NCBI GenBank assembly: GCA_022605955.1 | Contig: JAKCOZ010000001.1 | Location: 80,712,520 to 80,776,519 of the forward strand | DNA length: 64,000 nt | Direction: 5' to 3' | From: Rallus limicola | Lineage: Eukaryota > Chordata > Aves > Gruiformes > Rallidae | Part shown: positions 46,701 through 58,225 of the stretch, in pieces | How positions within the stretch are numbered: position 1 is the first letter of the stretch | Layout: every line of letters starts with the position of its first letter | Position numbers and translations under genes: made by a program | The notes under the pieces: generated by a model | Seen by the model: only the letters and a program-made list of their open reading frames with translations | Told to the model about the DNA's origin: nothing | The model's database searches: none

Positions 46701-48461
46701 GAAGAATAACTAATGTATCCTACAGATCCACGTGAATGCTGTATAGGAAAATCTAGAGAGGGAAGAGTTTACTGCTGTTGAAGTGCTAGATACTGAGGCA
46801 TCTCAAAACATGTTTCTGAAATTAGTGAATTGTTGAATACCTCAAGGGAAACAGCACATGTGGGTCATTAGCAAGGGAGGGGAAAAAAAAATCATATCAT
46901 AACTGTTACCTCTTCCTAGTTGCATCTGTCCTATCTTAAGGTTTCATACAGGGCAGTCAAAGGACGTAGCCAGCCTTCCTGTGGTTAAGGAGCTATGTTT
47001 GCACTTTTTCAGTTCTTCACGATTTGATAGAGGTTGGCTTCTGTGAGCTATTGATGACTTCAGATGTAATTTATTCAGGGTTTTGTTTACACTACCATAA
47101 ATCCCAATTCAGAATGAAAATGGTTGGAGAATATAAATGCTTCATTATTAATAAAGTCATTAAGCCCTAATTTTGTGATCTTAAGCTTGAGCCATCCAAC
47201 TGAAATCCCTGGCATCTGCTTACTGAATCAGGGCAGCGGTGTGGGGCTGGGAGCTCTCGGTTATCTTAGGTGCTTGTAAGTACATTTGATCTTGGGATAT
47301 CAGAGGGCTATGAAGTGGTGTAACCTTTGTCTAGAGATCAGAAGAGCTATCTTTGCAGAAGCAAGTAATTCATACAAGGGAACAAAACAATGCTGGAGGT
47401 AGAGAAAATGGAGACCCTAGAGGCTAGCTTTTTAATTTGAGTAGTGGTAAACAGGATCTTCAGTTTCAGGGCAAAATTAAAGGTAAGGAAACCAAAAGGA
47501 TGATGAGTCAGAATTGTAGCCAGTAGTGAGAAATTAGGAAAGAGCGGGTAATGAACGTGGTTCTTGCTGCCCAAGTGTTAAATATTAAAGTCTTAAAATT
47601 CTGGATTGCAAGGAGAGCTTTTCAGTGTGTTTAGTTCTATTAGGAAACAAATTCATAATGACAATAATCCTATTTTAAAATCAATGAGTACAGGAATAAG
47701 AAGGTATTAGAGATCAATAATGCTACACAAAAGTTTTTCTTAGGAGTTGTGGAATCTGGTACATCACAGTCTCTCAATTTTTCCATAAAAACATTTTTCC
47801 ATTAGTCATCAGGTTGGATAAAAGATTGTAAAAATTGGAAAAGTAAGTCATAAGAGCTATAAAACATTTTGAAAAGTTAAAATAAAAAAGAATAACACAA
47901 TGGAAAACTTCTTGAGGAGTTGGGAGAAAAGAAAGTAATGGGGAGATTTTAAGCTGGAAGGATACTGTAGCCAACTGTGACTATATGATACCATTAGAGG
48001 AAAGATTGCCCTCCTGTTCTTATGTTGAGACAAATTGACTTAGTGGTCCACAAAATCATCAGCTGACCTGAAGGACATCTCCCTATAGCTCTGAGCAGTA
48101 ATGAGGCTTTAGCATTTCTTTGCACATTACTACTGGAATGTGATCTCTCTTACTAGAAGGCTCACCTTTTCATTATAAAGCTGTTACTGCTTTTCTGCAT
48201 ATTTAAAGCATCACTTAGGTTGCTATACAACTGTAAAGTGGTAGAAAATTTAAACCAGCAGAAGTTCCAGGGAGCTTCTTAACCTTGGATGTAAAAGATG
48301 GTTAGTGGTGGAGGTTCCACTGTACCAGGGAAGGAGCTTTGAAGAGAAGCAAAATAATGGGTACATTGAGGATTGTACTCAGAATATTGTATAAATGATG
48401 TGAGAAATGCAGAGAAATGCCACAAGCACACCCTCACAGGGACACCTAGTTGCAGCCAGCC
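46701..48461. other. Unique noncoding DNA
   Basis: AT-rich, with the runs of A and T expected for that composition. No repeat or exon is recognised; frames do not exceed 75 codons. Confidence 0.5.
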
Positions 48462-48789
48462 AATACTGAAAGGGGGCCTACAGAAAGGTGGGAGAAGAAC
48501 TGTTCACAGGGGAGTGCAGTGGTAAGACAAGAAGAATGGCTTCAAGCTGAAAGAGGGCAGGTTTAAATAAGACATTAGGAAGAAATTCTTTACTATGAGG
48601 GTGGTGAGGCCCTGCCACAGATTACCCAGAGAGGTTGTGGAAGCCCCATCCCTGGCAGTGTTCTAGGCCAGGTCGGATGAGGCTTTGGGCAGCCTGGTCC
48701 AGTGGAGGGTGTCCCTGCCCATGGCAGGGGGATTGGAACTAGGTGATCTTTCAGGTCCCTTCCCACCCAAACCATTCTATGATTCTATG
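48462..48789 (+). mobile_element. CR1 LINE, 3' end fragment, plus orientation
   Basis: About 330 bases follow the CR1 3' end closely. The left part is 'atactgaaagggggcctac' and 'cttcaagctgaaagagggcag', then 'acattaggaagaaattctttactatgagggtggtgaggc', 'gcccatggcagggggattgg' and 'aggtcccttcccacccaaacc'. It ends with two full ATTCTATG octamers. The copy is 5'-truncated just before the end of ORF2. Both terminal octamers are perfect, so it ranks with the 25.0-kb copy as relatively young. The 60-codon reverse frame inside it is not a gene. Confidence 0.95.
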
Positions 48790-51700
48790 TCAGTGACAGA
48801 ATGAGAGCTGATGTCCAAGACTCCTTGAGCTTCAGCAGCCTTCTGTGATGACATCTGAAATGTAAATAGACGTAAGGCAGTGACAGTGTCCTTTTATGAA
48901 GGCCTTTATTCTTTCTGTGAAGATTTTCCCCTTCACTCCAGTTCATATACTTTCCTGTGACATGGAATTGATGCGACCTCATGACATTCCAAGAAGAGTG
49001 GAAATCAGACAAGAAGGGTGTTTCTACAGAAGCCAAATTACCTAGTCCTCTTACAAGTAAAGGACATGGTGGTGTGTGTGAGTCAGTCCTCAAAAAAACT
49101 GATGCCTGAAGTGAGATGGGGAAAAGGTACTTGGGAACAGAAGCTCTGAGTGCTGCGAGGAGGTGGTACTGTGTGGCAGATATATCTGGGATATTTGTGC
49201 TACCAGGAGGACAGGTTTGAGGAAAGGGAGGCTTTTTATGATCAAGCAGTATAGCTCAAAGCTGCATTGGTTTTATGTGTGTGAATGATAGACAGTGGTG
49301 AAACAGAGTACAGCACAATCCTAAACCAAGTGTGATTGCGATTGAGCAAATTATAGGGGGGATTTATGTTCTCTGCAGCTATATCTCAGATGATTTGACT
49401 ATGCCTTTTCTTTTTTCTCACTCTTTTCCCAATTTATTTTGTATTATGTATCACGCCTATAATTGTGTTCTCTGTTGTTTCTCTCCTGACATGTTTAATC
49501 CCACAACACAGTCTAGTCTTGATGTTTTCCTTCTCTTTCAAAGAGTCCCAAGAGAGAGAAGCAAGGAAGGTAGATGTATTTGACTTTGGAAAATGAGTTG
49601 ATGCCAGTTGCAAAGGAAATAAAATCTATCACAGGGGTCTGCTGCCGGGCAGGGAGTGAAAAATATTGCTCGTTTGTGACAAAAGATTGCTTGAAGACTG
49701 CTTCAGCTTGATCAGTCTGAAACCCATGTCTCACTGTTTCCATTACAAAGGCTTTTATGTTCCTGTTTCTTTTGGAAAAGGACTTCATCTATTTTGAAAT
49801 AAATCCAAGGCTCCCCAAATGTACTGTTTGCTTTCAGGCCCAGCACGTGAGAGCTGTGCGTTGGGGGTCACATTGCAGAGGGGTTAGGAGAACACGCGCT
49901 ATTTAGATCATGAGCCAGGATAGCCAAGGAGTCCGCATGTGACCAGCCCCATGGCAGCAGAGGAGCCCGCAGTGTTAGGCTGATGCAGCACGTATGTTTC
50001 TTTGGAGAGGACTTTGAATGTGAGGACGTTTGGGCATCACGGTCATAGTGCAGTAAAGGGCCACGGCTCCTCCCCAGCTCTGGGCAATGGGTGCAAGGAC
50101 AAGCTGTGCCTGGCACAAGGGATCACAGGATGGGGGAAGTGCTAAAATACCCACCCGCGCAGGGCTGGAGTTGGATGAGGGAAGAAGTGAAACCCAACAG
50201 CTCTTTATTTTGCATGGAGCTCATCTGGTTTGCATGTAAGAGGCAGGACTTTGGGGCCTGTTTTATGCATGAAGGCATATGATGCCTTCTTGCTTTCCAG
50301 GTCTGTAGCTCGTTGCTAATCATTCCTTCAGAGAATCTCAGACTGGGTGTGTCTGTGGGAGTTGATCATTATGGAGCCCTAGTACATGAGTTCAGGTTCT
50401 CAGCGAACAGTGGCTGAGTATCCTCCCCAAACTCGCCATGGCTTCCTGTCCTGAAGAGGTGGCTTTCTGACATGCTTTCTCTTTCCTTACTCCTGGGAGA
50501 CCCCTAATCTCTTCCCAGCATCCACCCCTATTTTTCAGTTTGCAGCAGAGAACTTTGCCAGTGCATACCTCTGGAGCTCATTCTTAACCTATCCTTTTTT
50601 GATATTAATAGTTTTACCTGGTGTTAAAATACTGCAATAGCCCTGATAGATAGAAGGAAAGAAAACAAGTGCATCCTCTGGAAATGAACAATATAGTCTT
50701 TAAATTAGTGGTGGCTATCCCTGGTGGTATCCCCAGTGATCTATTTTGAAGTTCAAGGTCTTTTTTTACTTTTTGCTTTTCTTTCTTCAGCATGCCTCTC
50801 TATTTGCATCAACTGCTGATGCTTTTACCTTAGATTGTTTTTTGTTTAGAAATCTTAAAGGTTTGGTGTTTTTTTTTTTTGAAACTTCTATTCTTCCAAT
50901 TCAGCTTTCAAAATAAATTCTAAAAAATAAAAAAGAAGAAAGTAACTCTCAAGTGAGCTGCTGCCAGCTGGTAATTTCTTTGTGCTGTAATTGGGCTTTG
51001 TATTTCACATGGGTTAACCATTGTGACCTGCACCACTCTGAATAATAATCCACAAATCCAGAGAACTATGAGCAAAGAGGTTAGGGGTGTTCACACTGCA
51101 AAGTTACTGATACAGGAAGGTGCCTCACTTCTAGGAGACCACTCTCCCCCTCTCCCATTAGTGTGAAGCCATCTTGTTTTAAGCTAGCATGGCAGAAGGA
51201 TGGAGGCTGCAAAGAGACCGAATTCCTCACAGGTTTTTTGAAAACCAGAAGTGAGGCAGGGGCAGAAATTACTCCTACCCTCTGAGGGAGCCACTCCAGA
51301 GACACACACAAGGATTGTCCTGCCCAGCTGGACCAGTCAGCTCTCCCAGACTGGTCTGGTGCTCAGCACTTGGGTTTCTTGCTCCTGAGCATAACTGGAT
51401 GTTTCCAGTGTGAAGGAAGTGCACTAGAGGTGCTGTGAGCCTTGGCTAGAGGGAAGAGCAAAACAGCATGGGAGTAATTAGTGGTAGAGCGGGAGAGGGA
51501 AGTCACAGCTGGGAAGGCTGGGGTATCACAGCTGGGATGTTGGAGAGGGGGAGAACCCCAAATCCAAGGGAAGCTGAGCCTCACCAGTGCTGTTACTTGT
51601 GAAATGACTTCCATAATTCAGATGCTCCCTTGTCTGTCACCATATCCAGAGGTATTGTAACAAAGGTGCATCACTTTGAGATGAAAAACTGGAACTGAAG

Positions 51701-53134
51701 CGAAAAAGACACAAGTTTTGGTCTTTAGATAATACATGTGAACTTGACAAACTGATTGTAACGTCTGACTTGAATTCTTTATCTCTGAGAGAAGAAAAAA
51801 ATACATGTGTGCTTCAGAGGGGAGCTGAGATAGATACTTCATCCATTTGGAAATTATTTTTCTCCTTTAGGAGACAGATGCTTTACCTTTTCCATGAAAA
51901 GTTGTAAATGTTTCAGAAACAATTAATGAAGCTTCCTGACATCCTCTTGGGTGAGGAAATATGATTGCTGTGGGAAAACTGAGGCAAAAATCTGTCATGT
52001 GAATATTTTACTTTAATAGTTAATGAACAGGGAAAAAGACGGTATTACTATGAAACACATGAGCAAGATTGTGGAAAACTTTGGCAAAGAAAGGCACCAA
52101 GATAAATTCTGTCTTGATTGGTACCTCTTGAAGGTCAAAGTGTCTGCCTAGTGTGTAAGGCAGGTTTACGTTTGGCCCATGGTGTAAATATAATCAGAAT
52201 AGTTGCCTCTTAGTATGTTTAATGAACATACTGCATGAGGCAGGCAGGTAGAGGTGAAGTAAATACTTTGGAAAGTTTAAACAATAGCTAATCCCCAGAT
52301 AACATGCCTCTTCAGTCACTGGCAAAAGAACTCAATCAAAATACACCACACCATCTCAGGGTACAATTAGCATTTCCTATTAAAGGATTTGGAAATCAAG
52401 ACATGGAGAAATCACTAGGTCATACTGCAAATAAAGTGGCATTTGAGGAAGAAAACACAGATGCCCTGACCTTTTTCTCACTGTTTAAATCAGAAGGTCC
52501 ATAGTATTGGAAGTACGCACATATCATTACAGTTCAAGATGATTTCTGTTCATGCAGGCTGTGTGCTACCTCAGATGATCCTCTCATCCCAAGACCCAAA
52601 TTATCAAATCAGTAGTCCCAGATAGTGTCACTTCTGCACTAGGGCAAGCCTCCCTTCTTTTAATCTCTAGTATATTTTAAACTGAACACATACCAAGTGA
52701 CATCTTGAACTGTATTCACATCATGTTACTGGTAGATGGTAATTACATGGGTATGTATGTACCAGTATGCATGGCCTCTCTATGGCACTCACTTTCCCCC
52801 ATCAGACTTCCATACCTTTTTATCAGTTCATATGTAACTATGCCTGTTAGTCAAGCATGTTATAAAAGAAGGAAAAAAGAGAGGCTTCAGCTGGTAAGAA
52901 ATGAAAAATTTATGTTGAGAAGAGACAGGACCACCTGTAAGCATCGGATACATACTGACACTAAATTATTATTTTAGATTTCTAGAAGGTTTTTTAGGGG
53001 AAGCTTCTCAAAAGTCAGTGAAGATTCTGTTTTATTTCCATGAAAGTCAATGTGGAGTTTACCATACTTGAGATGAAGTAGACCAGTCCTGCATGTTGTG
53101 AAAAATCTCACCCCTAAATAGAACCAGGTTTATA
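48790..53134. other. Unique noncoding DNA
   Basis: A T-run lies near 50869-50880. An old-repeat-like 'ccatgaaagtcaatgtggagt' lies at 53038-53058. GC rises mildly around 49.8-50.2 and 51.3-51.6 kb, without CpG enrichment beyond a few sites. No exon is recognised; frames reach 102 codons at most. Confidence 0.5.
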
Positions 53135-53183
53135 TAAAAAAACACAACAGAACAAAAAAACCCCAACCCAACAAAACCCAAGC
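53135..53183 (+). repeat. A/C low-complexity tract
   Basis: Almost only A and C, with CCCCAACCCAACAAAACCC; similar in composition to tracts at 18.0, 27.4 and 39.3 kb. Confidence 0.8.
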
Positions 53184-55136
53184 CATCAACAATTGTGTAA
53201 CTTGTACCCATCTGTACAGTTGAGAAACTTGTGTTCCTTAATCAGATAAAGGAATACAATGAACAGAAATGGGCATTATTTCGAATCCAGGGAGAGCTGG
53301 TGCTTTCCAGCACACAAGCCTTATTTTCAGAATTGCTTGAGCCTTGCTGCCCAGCTTATCTGTGCAGCCAGAGGGTTTTCTTGTGGCTTTTTTTAATGTA
53401 TAAAGTTATTGAGTATACTAGACAAGCACCTTTTTCTACTTGCTTTTGCCATTCTAAACTGGTAACAGAAATAGAAATAAAAAGCTAATTCTGTTAGGTT
53501 TTTCTGGGAGATAGAAGGTAGGTGAGGAAAGTGCTCTCTAGCCTTACGAGGTCAGAAAGCGTAAACCAATTCCCCATCAGCATCACAAGTTTTGGACTGC
53601 TCTGTTCCTCTCCCTGGGCAAAGGCAATGATCTCCAATTCTGAAGTTGTCTAGGTGCCATATGTACCTGATCCCTGATTATGCAGTGGGGTTAGATACCG
53701 AAGAGCTATCCTGGTTTTTACTGTATTTCTGTTCAAAGTAAGTTAAATGGCCACAGTTTCCTCTGGCAGTTCAGAATCTGAATGGTCCCTTATTTTGTGG
53801 ACAAGAGAAAATTCACTTCCTAGTGATGTTCATAACAGAAATATGTGAACTGTCCACTTCTGTTATGGCCATGTCGGAGCCTGGATCCTCTAACAACTGT
53901 ATGAAAAGCAGGCTTAAGATGGAGGCGATCTGGCTACCAACTGGTCTTTACTCATAAGAAATAGACATCTGCATTCTTTGTATCCTTGGATTGTAACTCA
54001 GGAGGGACAATCCTCATTCTAAATGCCATGCTTACTCTCAGCATGAGGTGTGTAGCGAAGAAGGCACTGAAAGAAAGCATTAAGGCTAGGATAACATCAA
54101 AGAAAATGCTTCAGTTTTTATTCTCCCTTCCATGGTGGATTAATTAAAACAGAATGAAACACCAGCTAACTTGAAAATAAAAGCAAATGTGTGTATGTAG
54201 GCTATGGCAGTTTATTCTAAAAATCAAAGTAAAATCTTCCTGTCCTCAAAACACAGTTCTACTGACGTAGTGCTCTAATGATGTAATCCTCTGCCTCACT
54301 TTCTTTGACGTACCTTCTCAAATTCCCTGGCCAGCACATGGTTGCTTTGAGATTTTTGATGTGCTGTGTCATTGTGTTGGCTTTTAGAGCTCTGACAGGT
54401 AACTCTGCTGGACCTAGTATCTGCTGATAATACATAGTGCTTGGCACAGGATGTGAAGGAATGTTACTTTATTGCACTAACCCTCTCCTCAAGCTTTGAA
54501 ATAAAAAGTTCAGACAGGGTCCCCACTGAGCGCTCAGCACGCATAGTGGTGGTGACTGTAGGAAGTAGGAGCTTTTCAGACAGAAGGAGTCTAAGTAGAC
54601 AACCTCAGTCTGTGCCATCCTTTGAGTTAGCAGTTGCATGGCACAGTATCCTTGTTATCCAAAAAATGTGTCTAATGATTTTATTTCATTTTTGTAACTT
54701 TGCGCTTTTTTTTATTTTACAATGGCTACACCCTGTATGACAACATTCTGTCCAGCATGTAAACATTGCTGCTGAATACAGACCTAAGCTCCACCAAACC
54801 ATTCCCACAGCCCAGACAGGGCTGCCTCCTGCCTCGGGACACACCAAGACTGTTGCAACACTGAATGTCATTCAGCTGGAAGTATGAGATGCTTTAATTA
54901 TTTGAAAAACATAAATACAATGAGTAACAAAATGAGTTCTCAAGTAGCAGTCAAGGTAAACTCTGTGTGTAAAAGTGATGTAAGAGTGAAATCACAGGGA
55001 TGTAATGTGGAAGCCAATTGTAATCAACAGATTACTTTTCATGTGTTCAATGAGGAAACACTTAATTGTTTTCCCAGCTTTATGAGGCAGGGTGCCTCAT
55101 CATGCATTTTTCCCATGCATTATGAGTCAAGGTGGG
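53184..55136. other. Unique noncoding DNA
   Basis: Frames of up to 142 codons (54884-55312, plus) are unrecognised and show no domain or motif. A donor-like GTAGGTGAGG lies at 53518 without an evident acceptor partner. Confidence 0.5.
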
Positions 55137-55210
55137 CTGTCGATTCAAACTGGGGGTGTGCTACTGACTTCCTCTCTAGTCTTGGGCAAGTTGGTGATTC
55201 TGTTTGGGTT
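55137..55210 (+). mobile_element. MIR-type SINE remnant, plus orientation
   Basis: 'gattcaaactgggggtgtgctactgacttcc' followed by 'agtcttgggcaagttggtgattctgt' matches MIR's 'tgccactgacttgctgtgtgaccttgggcaagtcac'. Only this central block is clear. Confidence 0.55.
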
Positions 55211-58081
55211 TTGTTAGCTGGAAAGAATGCTGTGGGTTTCTACCATCAACAGCTTGTAAAAATTGTTGATATATTGACCAGGCTCATTGATCTGAGTAAT
55301 ACATTTGTCTGAAGTGTATGAGTCTTTGGGACGTTGTTATTAACACCTTTTATGCACTCTACTCCTTTCTCAAAGACAAGGTGCTTACATTTAAATAAAT
55401 GTACATTTTTGACTTTTATTTCAGTGCATGAACATGAGGACAGGGAATAGACATCCAGTTGTGCAAATCTGCTAAAAAGGTCTTCCATTATTAGTGGCAA
55501 AATTAGTTTTTTGGACCTTACTGATTAGAACAAGACACAGTTATTACTGAGGATATCAGCTGTAGGAAAGAAACGCTCTCTCAGCTTTATACCACATATC
55601 CCATTCTTTTGTCAGCTTACATTATAAATAAATAACAAAGCAATTTGACACATGCCCATTGATTAAAAATAAAAGTTGTCAGAGTGAGAGGAGAAAGACA
55701 AAAATATGAATTATTAATAACAATATTAAGCAATGCAAAAAAGATGCTTAACATGCAGGAAAGTCCCTGAAAAGTCGCTTAGTGAAGGGGAAAGAAAGGA
55801 CAGCCATGTCCTCCACTGCTCCACTACTAATTTGTGGCCTTTTCTTCTCTACTTGGGCCCTTGGAGAACCATCAGAGAAGGGCAATCCTGGTAATTTTTC
55901 CCTCATTTACCACCTGTGGTATTGCACCACCTGCAAACATGGAGACTTCATGTAAAGAATGGAGTCAGTTTAAAGCAATCACATTACGTCATGACTGGGA
56001 TTGGCCATTTTATACTTCTGAGCAATCTTCCTGGCAGTGGTGTTTGAATGATCAGTTGACAACACTGACATCAGTTGGAGGAATTAAGCTGATTTATACT
56101 CAGTTTCTGAGTTTCATGTCCCACACATAGCTGTGATTTAGGATGCAGGTATAAAGGTGTGCAAAAATGCTAGTAGTAGTTTATGTTCTGTGTACTTTGT
56201 GATGCTCCATTCGATAAAACCTAAGCAGTACTCAAGTAGCTGGCATAATTATGCATTTCTTTATCCACCTTCTGTTGCTTATTTTTGTTGCAACTATTTA
56301 AATGCTTTCATTTATCGGACCGGTTAGAATGACTGTTTGGTATATTGACCATCCTAGCAATACTTAATTTTCCATCTGTGAGGAGCAGGTTGTGTTTTTC
56401 ACTGGACAGGAGGAAAAAGAATACTTCAAGGAGCATGAGAGACAACTGCACAGCTTCTACAAAAGCTGTAGAAAACCCTGTCAGTGACAATCCTTATTTG
56501 CTGAGGACCAGTCTAGCTCTAAAGCAGGTACGGTGTGCACTGTTGTGACAGAACTTTCCTGGTATTGTAGCACCACGGGTCCAGTTGTGGTTAAAGTGGC
56601 GTCACCTGTAGTGGAGCACCCAATATTAGACTTCCCGTGGCATGTCTGAGCATTCTATTACTTGTAGCTGGAAAGATGACATCATCTTGGGGGAAAAAAA
56701 AAAAGAGAAAGAAAAGACTGCAGGAGCAGTAAGGTTCCTACCCTGTGCTTATGATGTTAATGTTTTGAATTAACAAACTGTTAATGAATTCACAACATGA
56801 TCTCCCAATTATTGTGCTTTAATTCTGGAAAGCTCCTTTTTATGCATCTTTGGTTCAAGTAAGGGCTAAGCACTTGTAGCTTTTGTGGATTTCATTAAGT
56901 GCCAGAAACGCTCGGGGCTTCTGAAAACCAGGGTCAAAGGATCTTCTCGCTGGCATTTAGTTGCATATGGTGCAGGTACCTCCATCCTCATTTGGACTCC
57001 CTTTGCAGTCAGTTGGAGAACATTAGGCTCTTAGAGGTGTGATTCAGCCTGTCACGAGGAAAGGCGTCTGAAACAGACCCTCATATAAAGGCTCATGTCT
57101 GGTCACAGACTATAAAGGAAGTCTGGATGAAAACACTAAAGGCTGTCTGAGGTTCTTCTATGCATGGTGCCTCAAGCTGAGCAACTGAACTCAGGGAGTT
57201 GTCCTAGAAATATTAGGTTTTGCTTTCCTGTTTCTGTGGGTAAAGTGGAAGCACTGTGCTGCATTGCAGGTTATGAGAAGATGGACTTTTCTTACTTGGA
57301 GCATAATTACAGTGATGAGACTTCTTATTAGCTACTAAATGCCTTGCATTTACATTTTACGAGCTCTTTTTAGTTTCACATGCACTACGAGTAAAGATTA
57401 GCACTGAGTGGATATGTCTTGTTAGTCTCAGCATGGGTACCTTACGCTATTGCTGGATTTGGCTGTATATGAAATTATTGGTCTCTCTCTTAAATATTAA
57501 TTGATGTAGCCTGACTCCCCTTAGTACTTCTAATCTGCTACATCTGATCCTTAGGGGTTTGGTGAACATTAATTTCTGCATTAAAAGACTGAATTTAAGA
57601 TAATTTCATTGGTTTGAAGAAGTTATAGAAACCAATAGTTGCTTGACAGAGCCTGAACACAGACCAAAACGAGTGAAGTGGAATGGCTTCTGGGGCAGGA
57701 CTGAGACAATGGAGAGGGAAACAGACGCCCTTTCTCACACATACCCAGAACTATCAGCTAAAGTTAGATAAAGACATGTTAAAAGATCCTAGCATATTAT
57801 GCCACTTTCTGTTGGGACTTGAAGGCAATAATCTAATAAATTGGTGTAGACTGCTGGCATCATATGTAACCTTATTCTAAAACCTTACACAAATGTCTGC
57901 AAGGGAAACTTTGAAGAGTTTTGTTCTCTGGAAAGGAGATTCTTGAGAAACTGTGTAGGCTTTAAAATTCAGCACGGAGGGTTAAGGCAACCTTTGATAA
58001 GGAATTTTTAAAATCTGGGAGAAAGCACTTTAATAATACCGTTATAGTACTTTTCATCAGTCTTACTGCACCCCTGTGCAG
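55211..58081. other. Unique noncoding DNA
   Basis: An A-run with GAAAG units lies at 56692-56716. A possible exon at 56411-56527 (acceptor CACTGGACAG, donor GTACGG, one frame open) is too weak to call. Confidence 0.5.
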
Positions 58082-58225
58082 TATTTCAGCTCTGTAAACT
58101 GAAGCATATTTATGTTAAATGATTTGCCCAATATCTTATCATGGGTAAGTGGCAGGCTAGAAATGGAACCCAGGAGTCCTAATTTGATTTCTTGTTGAAT
58201 TCAGAGACAGTATACTGCCTCTGAA
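58082..58225 (-). mobile_element. MIR-type SINE remnant, minus orientation
   Basis: Plus-strand blocks 'tctgtaaactgaagcat', 'gttaaatgatttgcccaatatc', 'gtaagtggcaggctag', 'atggaacccaggagtcct' and 'gtatactgcctctg' line up in order with the reverse complement of MIR. This is the best preserved MIR here. It also carries a splice-like pair: an acceptor ending ACCCCTGTGCAG at 58081 and a donor GTAAGTGG at 58145. All frames between them are closed, so any exon would be noncoding. Confidence 0.85.

Noticed and set aside
54884..55312. 142-codon plus-strand frame
   Set aside because: Its 3' part is made of a MIR remnant (55137-55210), and no protein family is recognisable.
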